From the NCBI GenBank assembly GCA_026417375.1, contig JAOADJ010000026.1:1-64000 (forward strand): DNA of 64,000 nucleotides, in the 5' to 3' direction. The notes under the pieces were generated by a model, which was not told where the DNA came from, made no database searches, and worked only from the letters and a program-made list of their open reading frames with translations. Positions 18,103-26,582 of this stretch are shown here, piece after piece. The DNA is from Melioribacteraceae bacterium (lineage in GTDB: Bacteria; Bacteroidota; Ignavibacteria; Ignavibacteriales; Melioribacteraceae). A program made the position numbers and the translations under genes. The stretch's first letter is position 1, and every line of letters starts with the position of its first letter.

Positions 18103-18756
18103 TTAAATTTTAATTATCTGAACTTTCCGTAGCACTATTTTATCGTCAACGGGTTCAGCGTTAGAAATTACCCTTAACTTAATTGATAAATACTTTTCAA
18201 TAAAATGAAAGAGATTTTCATTTATAGCATCAAATTCCTTTTTAAGATTTTTTTCTTTGGCTTTAAATAATTTTATTACTTCAAAATTGTCTTCATTTAG
18301 TTCATAAACTTTTTCTTTAAGGTCAATTAAATCATTTATAAAAGAGTTAAAATAATAGAGTTCAACATCTTTAGGCTCTTTCAATAATTCACTATTTAAA
18401 GGTGGGGTTTCTAAATTTATATTAACTTCAATTCTATTTGAAACATTTTCAAAGTTTTTTCTCACATAATATTCAACATGATTACTCAAAGCTAATTCCG
18501 GAAAACCTACATTAGCAGTAAATTCAAATCCATCAAATTCAAAGATCACAACAAGGTTTTCTTTTACTTTATTTATTTTTTTTAATTTCCAATTGATAGA
18601 ATTAAGGTAAGAAACCGCCGGGGATAAAGAAATAGAATCACTAATTGAATTATTCAATGTGTGTAAAAACTGCGAAGTTCGGTTATATTTTCCCATTTTT
18701 GAAGTAGCATTTTTATAATCCGAACCAGCTGAAATATTTGTAATTCTTTCAAGCAT
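18103..18756 (-). CDS. Unrecognised 217-residue protein under an apparent σ28 signal
   Basis: Not recognised. The N-terminus is polar and resembles a flagellar-type unfolded start (MLERITNISAGSDYKN, SQFLHTLNNSISDSISLSPA), the middle looks like a small β-rich domain (LVVIFEFDGFEFTANVGFPE) and the C-terminal third is a charged helix pair. No signal peptide or membrane segment. GGAGG lies 7 nt before the ATG. A σ28-type signal at 18775-18801 is so close that the predicted 5' leader is only about a dozen bases. It heads the unit with the PAS kinase and TPR protein. Co-expression with late flagellar genes is the only functional clue. Confidence 0.65.
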   Translation of the reverse strand: MLERITNISAGSDYKNATSKMGKYNRTSQFLHTLNNSISDSISLSPAVSYLNSINWKLKKINKVKENLVVIFEFDGFEFTANVGFPELALSNHVEYYVRKNFENVSNRIEVNINLETPPLNSELLKEPKDVELYYFNSFINDLIDLKEKVYELNEDNFEVIKLFKAKEKNLKKEFDAINENLFHFIEKYLSIKLRVISNAEPVDDKIVLRKVQIIKI

Positions 18757-18774
18757 AGCCTTTCCTCCACTATA

Positions 18775-18801
18775 TTATCGAAGGAAAGGCAAAAAACTTA
18801 A
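18775..18801 (-). promoter_or_regulatory. σ28-type promoter signal with very short leader
   Basis: Minus strand TTAAGTTT and TTCGATAA separated by 11 nt (-10 at 18782-18775). The -10 box is identical to the flagellin promoter; the -35 differs at one base from TAAAGTTT. The ATG is 18 bp beyond the box, so the Shine-Dalgarno would lie at the very 5' end of the RNA. Confidence 0.6.
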
Positions 18802-18802
18802 A

Positions 18803-19456
18803 TCAATTTGTGCGAATCATTTTTTGATCCGAAGTATAATCTTCGGTTTCTGCGGTTTTTAGGTTTATTAATTCTTCTACAAATTTTCTAATTCTTTCAA
18901 CAGATTCATTTATTGTAGAAAAATCTTCTGACAGTTTTTCTTTTTCAGAGGGTAATATTTCATTTTCAATATTTTTTAATGAAAGGAGTAAACTACTTAA
19001 AGGATTGTTAATTTTATGACCAATAGTGGCAGCCATTTCTAAAACTGCTTTGGAATGCTCAATATTTTTTAATTCATTTTGAAGATTATAAATTCTAATT
19101 CCGGAACGAATACGAGCTAATAGTTCCTGATTTTCAACGGGTTTAACTAAAAAATCATCTGCACCAACATCTAAACCCATAATTCTATCTCTTAAAGAAG
19201 AACGTGCTGTTAAAATTATAAAGTATGTAAGCTTAAACTTTGGATCTCCCTTTAATATGTTACACAACGAAAGCCCATCCATAACAGGCATTGTCCAATC
19301 TGCTACAATAACTTTCGGAGAAAATGTTTTTAAAACTTCTAAAGCTTCTTCTCCATTTACTGCAGTTACAACTTCATAATTATTTCTTGAAAGGAGTTTT
19401 TCAAGAATAAAGCGTGTATCTTTTTCATCTTCTACAATTAAAATTTTATCTTTCAT
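18803..19456 (-). CDS. Receiver plus histidine-phosphotransfer (DHp) protein lacking an ATPase domain
   Basis: 217 residues from the ATG chosen here (a TTG start 9 bp upstream is possible). Residues 1-120 are a receiver with D53, T84 and K105. Residues 130-205 are a HisKA-like helical hairpin with an intact H-box, ATIGHKINNPLSS (H147). The protein then ends: there is no HATPase (N, G1, G2 boxes absent). It cannot autophosphorylate alone and may act as a phosphotransfer or scaffold protein, with the ATPase supplied in trans. It overlaps the preceding receiver gene by 11 bp. Confidence 0.8.
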   Translation of the reverse strand: MKDKILIVEDEKDTRFILEKLLSRNNYEVVTAVNGEEALEVLKTFSPKVIVADWTMPVMDGLSLCNILKGDPKFKLTYFIILTARSSLRDRIMGLDVGADDFLVKPVENQELLARIRSGIRIYNLQNELKNIEHSKAVLEMAATIGHKINNPLSSLLLSLKNIENEILPSEKEKLSEDFSTINESVERIRKFVEELINLKTAETEDYTSDQKMIRTN

Positions 19457-19853
19457 TTTGAACAAACACCAGTTTATTTATTTTTTCAATTAATTGATTA
19501 TAATCTACAATAGGTTTTACTAAAATATCATTCGCTAAACTATCAGCAAGAAATTCATCTTTCATCATTTGGTTTGAATATGCTGTTACCAATAAAATAG
19601 GAACTTTTATACTTGGATAGTTAATTTTAATATGTCTTGAAAGTTTAATACCATCAACTTTTGTATTGTTTAGATATGTATTTCTTAAATTAATATCCAT
19701 AATAACTAATTTAATTTCACCTTTTTCGATTTCTTCAATAATTTTATTTCCATCTTCAAGAATTAATACTTCACCACCAAGCTTTTTAAAGAACAATCGA
19801 TAAAAATCTTGCAAAAACGTATCATCTTCCACAATTAGAATTTTACCCAGCAT
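19446..19853 (-). CDS. Single-domain response regulator
   Basis: 135-residue receiver: acidic pocket at VEDD (8-11), phospho-acceptor Asp in LVIMDINL, Thr in LLVTAYS and Lys in LVKPIVD. There is an insertion after the acceptor loop (LRNTYLNNTKVDG) compared with a typical CheY. No output domain. It lies 8 bp after motB2 and overlaps the receiver-DHp gene, so the two are likely made together as a small relay. Confidence 0.85.
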   Translation of the reverse strand: MLGKILIVEDDTFLQDFYRLFFKKLGGEVLILEDGNKIIEEIEKGEIKLVIMDINLRNTYLNNTKVDGIKLSRHIKINYPSIKVPILLVTAYSNQMMKDEFLADSLANDILVKPIVDYNQLIEKINKLVFVQNER

Positions 19854-19861
19854 TATATGCT

Positions 19862-20644
19862 CTATTTCTCATTAAATTTAACAGTAATACTAATTCTTCT
19901 GTTTTTAAAACTATATGGATCTTCCGGAACACGAAGTCTAGTATCAGCATAACCACGAACTTCATCAATTTGCTTTTCAGATAAACCACCATAAACCAAA
20001 GCACGTTTTGCAGAAAGGGCTCTTTCGGAGCTTAATTCAAAATTTGTAAAACCAGTACCAATGTTACTAAATTGTCTTGAATCAGTATGTCCTTCTACAA
20101 CAATTTTATTAGGAAGTTTTGAAATTTCCTGACCAATTTTTCCAATTAATTTTTGTGCTGTTGGTTTTAGCGAAGATGTTCCTAATTCAAAAAATATATC
20201 ATTAGCATCGTCTGTTAATTCTATTTTTAATCCATCTTTTACCATTTCAATTTTTACTTGTTCTGATAAACCTTTTAAGTCTGTATCGTTAGATAAAGAA
20301 GTCATAAGTTCTTCCTGCATTTTTTGAAACTGTTGTTTTTGTAGTTCAATAATCTGTTCTTCTTCATTAACAACAATTCTATTATCAGGCACTTGAGAAG
20401 GACCCATTCCTTTTCCCTCAATCAAACTTTTACTTTTAGTAGAAAATCCTACGGGGTCTTTAAAGTAACCTGCAACAGCTTCTTTTACTTCCTGACTTTG
20501 TGAAAGTATCCAAAGCACAATAAACAAAGCCATCATAGCAGTTACGAAATCTGCATAAGCAACTTTCCATGCACCACCATGATGCCCACCGTGCCCTTTC
20601 TTAACTTTTTTAACAATGATTGGAGATTCGTTTCCGCCTTCCAT
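19862..20644 (-). CDS. motB: MotB-type stator protein, second set
   Basis: 260 residues. GAWKVAYADFVTAMMALFIVLWILS is the single transmembrane helix with the ion-carrying Asp at D32. The C-terminal OmpA/MotB peptidoglycan-binding domain has VVEGHTDSR and LSSERALSAKRAL. The helix sequence resembles the proton-type MotB of enterobacteria rather than PomB/MotS. A Gly/His-rich cytoplasmic start (GHGGHHGG) precedes the helix. It overlaps motA2 by 1 bp. It anchors the stator to the wall and conducts ions to drive the rotor. Confidence 0.93.
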   Translation of the reverse strand: MEGGNESPIIVKKVKKGHGGHHGGAWKVAYADFVTAMMALFIVLWILSQSQEVKEAVAGYFKDPVGFSTKSKSLIEGKGMGPSQVPDNRIVVNEEEQIIELQKQQFQKMQEELMTSLSNDTDLKGLSEQVKIEMVKDGLKIELTDDANDIFFELGTSSLKPTAQKLIGKIGQEISKLPNKIVVEGHTDSRQFSNIGTGFTNFELSSERALSAKRALVYGGLSEKQIDEVRGYADTRLRVPEDPYSFKNRRISITVKFNEK

Positions 20645-21498
20645 TATTTCTTACCTCTTAATGCACCTTCAAGTTCTTGGAATGTTGGTCTTTGATCTAA
20701 GAATATAGATCTACGAGCAATTTCAGCTGCAACAAATGGAGGATTTCCTTTTGCATATGCTAAAATGTATGCTTTAATAACATTTAAATCTTGTACTTTT
20801 TCTTCCAAAGTGTGAGCTATATTAGCAGCAAGAGGATTAACAAAACCATAAGCTAAAAGTACACCGAGGAATGTACCCACTAAAGCAGCAGCAACGTGAT
20901 GACCAACCGCTTCAGCACCATCATTGATTGAACCCATTGTAACAATAATACCAAGTACTGCAGCAACAATTCCTAATCCGGGAAGTGAATCACCAATTCT
21001 GCCTAAACCTTCAGCAACTGGTTTGTTTTCTTTTTCATAGGTTTCAATTTCTGCATCCATTAAACTTTCAAGTTCATGTGGCGGAACAGAGCCAGCAAGC
21101 ATAACTTTCATAGTATCGCAGAAAAAACTTTTTCTGTAACTATCGTGAATAAATGCTTTTGCTTTGTTTAGAATATCACTTTTATCTGGTGCTTCAATAT
21201 GTTTTTCAATTGCTAATAAACCTTCCCGTTGTGCAATTAAAAATAAATCTGAGAATGCTTTTAACATTTGAACATAATCTTCTTTTGTTGTTCCATGGCT
21301 TCCAAAAGATTTTGTAATGGCTCCGAATATTTTTTTAATTAATGACAAAGGAGAAGCAATTAATAAGCTACCAATTGCAGCTCCACCAATTGTAACAAAT
21401 TCAGATATCTGAATAAGTGTTACTAAATTACCACCAGCTATCGAGAAGCCAGCTACTACAGATACTAAAACTACTACTATACCAATAATAACAAACAT
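20644..21498 (-). CDS. motA: MotA-type stator protein, second set
   Basis: 284 residues with four hydrophobic helices; the TM3-TM4 region LPGLGIVAAVLGIIVTMGSI and GTFLGVLLAYGFVNPLA matches the E. coli-type MotA. The long cytoplasmic loop carries the rotor-contact charges. It forms the MotA5MotB2 stator with the downstream motB. It lies after the receiver-HPT gene by 10 bp. A different MotA/MotB pair is at 22853-24303, so this motor has two stator types. Confidence 0.93.
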   Translation of the reverse strand: MFVIIGIVVVLVSVVAGFSIAGGNLVTLIQISEFVTIGGAAIGSLLIASPLSLIKKIFGAITKSFGSHGTTKEDYVQMLKAFSDLFLIAQREGLLAIEKHIEAPDKSDILNKAKAFIHDSYRKSFFCDTMKVMLAGSVPPHELESLMDAEIETYEKENKPVAEGLGRIGDSLPGLGIVAAVLGIIVTMGSINDGAEAVGHHVAAALVGTFLGVLLAYGFVNPLAANIAHTLEEKVQDLNVIKAYILAYAKGNPPFVAAEIARRSIFLDQRPTFQELEGALRGKK

Positions 21499-21508
21499 AG
21501 TTTTTTCC

Positions 21509-22222
21509 TTAATTCAATAAATTTTGTTCTATTTGAGTTAATGTTGATAATAAATTCTGACTTTTAGAATTAATTTCTTCCCAAGAATAACTTGGATGAA
21601 GTAGTACATTTTCAAATTCTTTGCAAAGTTCAGAAACTTGTTGAAATCCGGCAGTTCCGGCTGAACCTTTTAATTCGTGAACAATTAGTTTTAAAAGCTC
21701 CTTGTTTTTATTTTGAATTGATTCTTTAATAGATTGTTTTTTCTGTATCAATGAAGTTGCAAAATATTTTTTCAATTCTTTATTCAATTTTTCTTTTTCA
21801 GCCTGAGAAAAATTTGCAAGTTTTTTTGTTGCAGTTAAAAAGTCATTTCCAAGCACTTCGTTGATAGCTTTAATTAAAGCTTCTTTAGTTAATGGTTTTG
21901 AAATAATTTTTTCGGCACCAGCTTCCATCGCAGCAAGTACATTGGTTTTATCTGTATGACCACTTATAATAATTATAGGAATACTCTTTAAATCTTCTAA
22001 TACTTTAATAACTTTAAGCAATCTAAGTCCATCAAGGTTTGGCATAAGAAGGTCGAGAAAAATCAATTGTGGTTTTTCTTCAACTGCACATTGCAAACCT
22101 TCAAGACCATCGTTGCAGGTTAAAACTTCAACATCATATTCTGAAAGAAATTTTGCCATTGAAGTTCTTATAATATCTGAATCATCAATTACAAGTATTT
22201 TGGGTTTATCATTGAAATACAT
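21509..22222 (-). CDS. Receiver-HPT hybrid response regulator
   Basis: 237 residues. The N-terminal receiver has D14/D15, acceptor D57 (LIFLDLLMP), Ser/Thr at ISGHT and K109. The C-terminal helical domain (about 140-237) contains VHELKGSAGTAGF, the H-x-x-K-G motif of an HPT module with H182. Such a protein can take phosphate from one partner and hand it to another receiver. It sits between csrA and the second stator pair and close to two other receiver proteins, which suggests a local multi-step relay acting on motility. Confidence 0.85.
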   Translation of the reverse strand: MYFNDKPKILVIDDSDIIRTSMAKFLSEYDVEVLTCNDGLEGLQCAVEEKPQLIFLDLLMPNLDGLRLLKVIKVLEDLKSIPIIIISGHTDKTNVLAAMEAGAEKIISKPLTKEALIKAINEVLGNDFLTATKKLANFSQAEKEKLNKELKKYFATSLIQKKQSIKESIQNKNKELLKLIVHELKGSAGTAGFQQVSELCKEFENVLLHPSYSWEEINSKSQNLLSTLTQIEQNLLN

Positions 22223-22224
22223 AA

Positions 22225-22461
22225 TTATACTTTTTTATTAATTTTATATTTATCTAGGTTAAGACTTGGATTAGTCAATGATTTAGATGCTTCTATCGTA
22301 CTTTCTTTAATTTTTTCATAGACTTCGCCACGCAAAATCTGAATATTTTTTGGTGCTTCGAAACCAATCTTCACTTGATTATCTGAAGTGGTTATGATCT
22401 TGATTGTTATATCAGATCCAATTTTTATTTCTTCGTTTACTTTTCTTGTTAGTACTAGCAT
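22225..22461 (-). CDS. csrA: CsrA, post-transcriptional regulator
   Basis: 78 residues from MLVLTRKVNEEIKIG, the universal CsrA start; I reject an in-frame start 51 bp upstream, which lies inside fliW and adds non-family sequence. LTRK and ILRGEVYEKI contain the RNA-binding arginines. A C-terminal extension of about 18 residues follows the core, as in the FliW-regulated CsrA proteins. It is 4 bp after fliW. CsrA represses translation of mRNAs with GGA motifs; the flagellin leader at 4555-4597 is the likely target. Confidence 0.95.
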   Translation of the reverse strand: MLVLTRKVNEEIKIGSDITIKIITTSDNQVKIGFEAPKNIQILRGEVYEKIKESTIEASKSLTNPSLNLDKYKINKKV

Positions 22462-22465
22462 AATT

Positions 22466-22846
22466 TTACTCTGTAAATAAATTATAATAAACAGGATATT
22501 TATCTGAATCAATTATTTTTTGAAATCCACTTTTTGTGTTTTGATTAATGTAAACAGGTGCTTTTAGGTTAGCAGTAATTTTAAGTGGATCTGGATTTAA
22601 TACAACAATTGCAAATGCTTCATGATTTTCTTCCTGAGGATAATTTTCATCTATTACACGAATTCCAAACATTGGAAAAGCTATGTCTGTATCCTCAATT
22701 GAAGTCAGCCAGTAAAACAGGTTGTCTTCCGGTTTTATGAACAAAAATTTAGTTAAATGTTCAAAACCGAGAAGTCCTTTTTCAAAAACAATTATATTGT
22801 CTTCAGTGAATTCAATTTCACCAAAATGTGTTGTGTTTACTTTCAT
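22466..22846 (-). CDS. fliW: FliW, flagellar assembly factor / CsrA antagonist
   Basis: 126 residues with the family motifs FGEIEFTEDNIIVFEKGLLGFEH and FYWLTSIEDTDIAFPM, and NPDPLKITANLKAP. FliW binds either flagellin or CsrA; when flagellin has been exported FliW is free to sequester CsrA, which releases flagellin translation. It lies 6 bp after motB1 and 4 bp before csrA, the usual pairing. Confidence 0.95.
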   Translation of the reverse strand: MKVNTTHFGEIEFTEDNIIVFEKGLLGFEHLTKFLFIKPEDNLFYWLTSIEDTDIAFPMFGIRVIDENYPQEENHEAFAIVVLNPDPLKITANLKAPVYINQNTKSGFQKIIDSDKYPVYYNLFTE

Positions 22847-22852
22847 ATTAAC

Positions 22853-23668
22853 TCACTTTAGTATTACTAAATCTACTCTTCTATTTTTTGTTCTGGTTTC
22901 AGGTGTATCATTTGGAGCAATGGGACGATATTCTGCATAACCAACAATTGAAACTTTATCTGGATCAACACCTTCATTTTGAATTAAATAATAAGCAGTA
23001 TTTAATGCTCTGTCAACAGATAAATGCCAATTTGATGGATAACGTGAAGTATTAATTGGTGTATTATCTGTATGTCCTTCAATTCTGATATCATTTGGTA
23101 TTGATTTAATAACCGATGCTAATCTATTAAGAACAATTTTTGAGTTTTCATTAAGTACAGCTTGTCCAGGTGGAAACAATATATCATCTAAAATATGAAT
23201 AGTTATTCCTCTTTCATTTTCTTCTAATTGTATTGATGGTGTATAATTATAATTTTCAATCAGTTTGCTTAGTTGATCAATTAATTTGTTTTTAGGACTT
23301 TCAGTTACATTAGAAGAAACATCCATAGAAACATTTTTAATTGATTCTTTGCCAAAAATACTTCCAAGAGCTTGAGCTACGTTTTTATATTTTACCGCAT
23401 CAATATTTGAAATTGTATATAAAATAATAAATAAACCTAAAAGCAAAGTAATTAAGTCAGCGTAAGTAATCAAATACCTATCTTTGTCATTACCTTCTTC
23501 AGTGTGAAAGTTCTCTTCAGAATTTAAGCGGCTAATTTCTCTTGCTGAACTTTTTGTGGAAGCATTCCTATCAATCTTGCTTTCATTATTGAAGGAATTT
23601 CTCCCGCTTGTAAAGTCAGCACCGCTTCCAAAGAGATTTCCATCATATTTTTCTCTTCCAGATGACAT
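22853..23668 (-). CDS. motB: MotB-type stator protein, first set, with long overlap into motA1
   Basis: 271 residues from the only in-frame ATG. The first about 48 residues are polar and are encoded inside the 3' end of motA1 (145-bp overlap). The transmembrane helix YLITYADLITLLLGLFIILY carries the ion-binding D71, and the OmpA/MotB domain has IRIEGHTDNTPIN and WHLSVDRALNTAYYL. The helix looks like the sodium-type MotS/PomB group. Only a weak ribosome site precedes the ATG, so a downstream non-ATG start near the motA stop is possible. Confidence 0.9.
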   Translation of the reverse strand: MSSGREKYDGNLFGSGADFTSGRNSFNNESKIDRNASTKSSAREISRLNSEENFHTEEGNDKDRYLITYADLITLLLGLFIILYTISNIDAVKYKNVAQALGSIFGKESIKNVSMDVSSNVTESPKNKLIDQLSKLIENYNYTPSIQLEENERGITIHILDDILFPPGQAVLNENSKIVLNRLASVIKSIPNDIRIEGHTDNTPINTSRYPSNWHLSVDRALNTAYYLIQNEGVDPDKVSIVGYAEYRPIAPNDTPETRTKNRRVDLVILK

Positions 23669-24303
23669 CTTTTTAATCTATCGCTTATTGGTAACCAAAT
23701 AATGTTTGCACTAAAAACACCCCAAAGTGTTGCAATAAAAGCTGTAGCTATATTTTTTATTAAGTGATTAGGATCTGTTCCGGCATTGGCTAATGTCATT
23801 ATTAATCCCATAACAGTTCCAATTATTCCCATAGTTGGTGCATAGCCCCCCATTTTAGAAAATATTGACATGTTTGAATAATGTCTTTCCTGCATTGCTT
23901 TCATTTCTAATTGTGCTAATAGTTGTAATGATTCTGCATCTGTTCCATCTAAAACAAATTTAACCATTTTCTTAGGGAATAAATCATCAAATTTTACTAA
24001 ATCTTTTTCTATTGAAAGTAATCCTTCTTTTCTTGCTTTCATCGAAAGTTCAACAAAAGTGTTGATCATTTTTTCGATATTATATGTTCTTGGGAAGTAT
24101 GCTAATTTTATTAATTGTGGAATTTGAATAAACTTATCTAATCCAAATCCCATAATTGTTGCTGCAAATGTTCCACCAAAAACAATGAACATTGCTGTGA
24201 AAAGAAAAAGTGCATTAAAGGATCCTCCTTCCAACAGGAAAGATCCAAAAATTGAGAATACACCGATAAACAAACCAATTAATGTTCCAAATTTTTTAAT
24301 CAT
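23524..24303 (-). CDS. motA: MotA-type stator protein, first set (PomA-like)
   Basis: 259 residues with four transmembrane segments. GGYAPTMGIIGTVMGLIMTLANAG in TM3 and AFIATLWGVFSANIIWLPI in TM4 match the PomA/MotP branch, which usually couples to sodium. The cytoplasmic loop has KARKEGLLSIEKD. The C-terminal IPSIMKARLIGMLP is also conserved in that branch, although the same DNA is read as motB in another frame. The ATG overlaps the flgL stop (ATGA). Confidence 0.93.
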   Translation of the reverse strand: MIKKFGTLIGLFIGVFSIFGSFLLEGGSFNALFLFTAMFIVFGGTFAATIMGFGLDKFIQIPQLIKLAYFPRTYNIEKMINTFVELSMKARKEGLLSIEKDLVKFDDLFPKKMVKFVLDGTDAESLQLLAQLEMKAMQERHYSNMSIFSKMGGYAPTMGIIGTVMGLIMTLANAGTDPNHLIKNIATAFIATLWGVFSANIIWLPISDRLKRCHLEEKNMMEISLEAVLTLQAGEIPSIMKARLIGMLPQKVQQEKLAA

Positions 24304-25178
24304 AAGAAATCAAACACCGATTTTGGAAATGCATTTGATAATAATTTATATGAAACTTGTAATAAATAATCTTGTTGTTGTAATTCAACCATAATTTTAG
24401 CCGGGTCAATTTCTTGTACATTTACCAACATTTCGTTGTATTGTGTTTTATATGAGGTTAATAAATCTTGCATATTATTAAACTTATTTAATTTTTCACC
24501 GGCTAATGATTGTACATTTAAAATATTTGTGTATGCGTTATCAAGAGCATCAAGTTGAGATTTTGTTGGAGCGTTTCCATTTTCAAGTTGAGTTATTAAA
24601 TCATTTATAGATTCAAAAAGTCCGCTATCTAAAATCTGATTTCCTGAAATGTTGATAGCTTCTTTTGCATTATTGGAAATTCTAACTTTAATTTCACCGG
24701 AACGATTTAAAGTTGATTTTACTGCTTTACCGTTTGAATCAAGTGTAACAACATCTTCAGAAAAATTTGTGCCGCCGAATAAATACATATCGTTATGTTT
24801 TTCGTTGGTCAATTGTACAATTGCCGATAAAGAGCTTTTAAGAGATTGTGCAATACTTGAATAACTATCTTTATTCAGTGGATTACCAGCACTTGTAGCA
24901 AGCTTCATAACATTTTGAACCTGAGTAGTAATTTGATCGAGTGAATTCAGTGATGCTTGTAAAAATTCAATTCCATTTTTAGTGTTATCTAAAAATGTTT
25001 CTGTTTTTCTAATAATTGAATCGAGCCTGATTGCTTTTAATGAACCGGCAACATCATCACTTATGTTTTCAAATTTACTATTTGTAGTTAGCTGAGTTTG
25101 TAGTTTCAATTTCTTTTCAGCGATTTTCGAATTTGAAAACAAATATTTATCTGCTAATAATCCTTCAGTTACTCTCAT
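24300..25178 (-). CDS. flgL: FlgL, hook-filament junction protein
   Basis: 292 residues. The N-terminal helix region (MRVTEGLLADKYLFS, then KLKLQTQLTTNSKFENISDDVAG) and the C-terminal IDPAKIMVELQQQDYLLQVSYKL match the flagellin-like D0/D1 ends of FlgL. It joins the hook-side FlgK ring to the filament. It follows flgK by 7 bp. Confidence 0.94.
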   Translation of the reverse strand: MRVTEGLLADKYLFSNSKIAEKKLKLQTQLTTNSKFENISDDVAGSLKAIRLDSIIRKTETFLDNTKNGIEFLQASLNSLDQITTQVQNVMKLATSAGNPLNKDSYSSIAQSLKSSLSAIVQLTNEKHNDMYLFGGTNFSEDVVTLDSNGKAVKSTLNRSGEIKVRISNNAKEAINISGNQILDSGLFESINDLITQLENGNAPTKSQLDALDNAYTNILNVQSLAGEKLNKFNNMQDLLTSYKTQYNEMLVNVQEIDPAKIMVELQQQDYLLQVSYKLLSNAFPKSVFDFL

Positions 25179-25185
25179 AATTCAC

Positions 25186-26580
25186 CTAAATCAAATTAAC
25201 TATTGTTTCTAAAATTTCATCTGCAATTTTAATTAGCTTTGCTGATGCTTCGTATGAACGTTGATATTTCATCACGTTTGTCATTTCTTCATCAAGTGAA
25301 ACACCTGAATATGATTGTTTTTGGTTTTTTAAGTTTTGAACAACTAATTCATTCGAAACTATTGAATTATCTGATTTAACTTTTTCTTGTGCAATTGTAT
25401 TAATTATTGAAGTATAATTTTCTGCAAATGTTTGGTTTCCAAGTTCTGGTATTTTTGCTTTAGATAATTCAGCTATTTTAATTGCAATTGAATTATCACC
25501 TTCGTAACCAGCAACAGAGGAAACAGCAATATATCTTGGATCACTAAGTATTGCAGAGTTTATTTTAATTTCACCATCAACAAAAGCATTTACAATTTGA
25601 CCACCTGAATTAAGTTCACCAAAAAAAGGAATATTAGTTTGTGATGAACCACTTATTGGTAAAGTATATCCCTGAATATGAAGTGAGTTTACCTGTTCAA
25701 CAAAATTTTTAGCTAAATTTTCATAGGCAGCTTTGTAAGAATTAATTTTATTTGAGAACAAATCTGTAACTGCATAAAACTCACCGGCATTTACGAAAGC
25801 AAAAGTTTTTGAATCATTTTTAGCAACTAATCTTAATTGACCATCTAACATTTTAACTTCAAATTCGTTAAAGTTAGTTTGGTCTGCACCAAAAATTCCT
25901 CCTACATTAACACTAACCGATCCATTTTCAGTTTTTTGAACAGTGATATTTACAATTTTACTCAACTTATCAATTAATGCATCACGTTGATCTTTTAATT
26001 CGTTTGCTTTTGTTCCTCTTGCTTCGGCATCATAAACTTTTTGATTTAACTGATAAATTTCTTTCAGGTATGAATTAATATTATTTACCTGTACATAAGC
26101 ATCTTGTTGAAGCATGTACTGAATTTCATTAAAACCATCAATAGTATCTTTGAAGCGAGTACTTAATGCCTGAGCTTTTTGGATCACAGTTAATCTTAAT
26201 TGTTGTGAATTTGGATTAGAAGCAAGAGAATCCCAGGAATTAAAAAATTCTGTTATAAAAGTGTTCAACCCATTAGCCGATGGCTCAGAAATTATTGCTT
26301 CAATTTGTTTTAAAACTTCAGAGCGTTTTTCAGAATCAGAATAAGTTGATTGATATTTTCTTAATTGGGAATCAAGGATATCATTTCTGATTCTCATTAC
26401 ATCTTGAATTTTTACGCCAATACCTTTACCTTGTTCACCAACTTCGTTAGCAAATAAAACTTTCTGGCGTGTATATTCAGGATTACCAGCGTTAGAAATA
26501 TTTTGAGCAGCAACATCAATTGCTCTTTGATATGTGCTCATTGTTCTAACTGATATGTCCAGTAATCTTCCAATTCCCAT
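25186..26580 (-). CDS. flgK: FlgK, hook-associated protein 1
   Basis: 464 residues. GIGRLLDISVRTMSTYQRAIDVAAQNISNAGNPEYTRQ at the start and SLDEEMTNVMKYQRSYEASAKLIKIADEILETIVN at the end are the axial-protein signatures. It forms the junction with FlgL. It is shorter than the enterobacterial protein (about 550) because the exposed middle is reduced. Its export chaperone FlgN is encoded just upstream. Confidence 0.96.
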   Translation of the reverse strand: MGIGRLLDISVRTMSTYQRAIDVAAQNISNAGNPEYTRQKVLFANEVGEQGKGIGVKIQDVMRIRNDILDSQLRKYQSTYSDSEKRSEVLKQIEAIISEPSANGLNTFITEFFNSWDSLASNPNSQQLRLTVIQKAQALSTRFKDTIDGFNEIQYMLQQDAYVQVNNINSYLKEIYQLNQKVYDAEARGTKANELKDQRDALIDKLSKIVNITVQKTENGSVSVNVGGIFGADQTNFNEFEVKMLDGQLRLVAKNDSKTFAFVNAGEFYAVTDLFSNKINSYKAAYENLAKNFVEQVNSLHIQGYTLPISGSSQTNIPFFGELNSGGQIVNAFVDGEIKINSAILSDPRYIAVSSVAGYEGDNSIAIKIAELSKAKIPELGNQTFAENYTSIINTIAQEKVKSDNSIVSNELVVQNLKNQKQSYSGVSLDEEMTNVMKYQRSYEASAKLIKIADEILETIVNLI

Positions 26581-26582
26581 TG

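Noticed and set aside
22462-22512. Longer CsrA start
   Set aside because: It adds 17 hydrophobic residues encoded inside fliW before the universal MLVLTRK start.
23769-23790. GGCTAATGTCATT in motA1 as another activator site
   Set aside because: No symmetric half and no promoter element nearby.
24821-24829. Plus-strand GCCGATAA, an exact σ28 -10 box, inside flgL
   Set aside because: No TAAA at the required distance and no plus-strand gene downstream.
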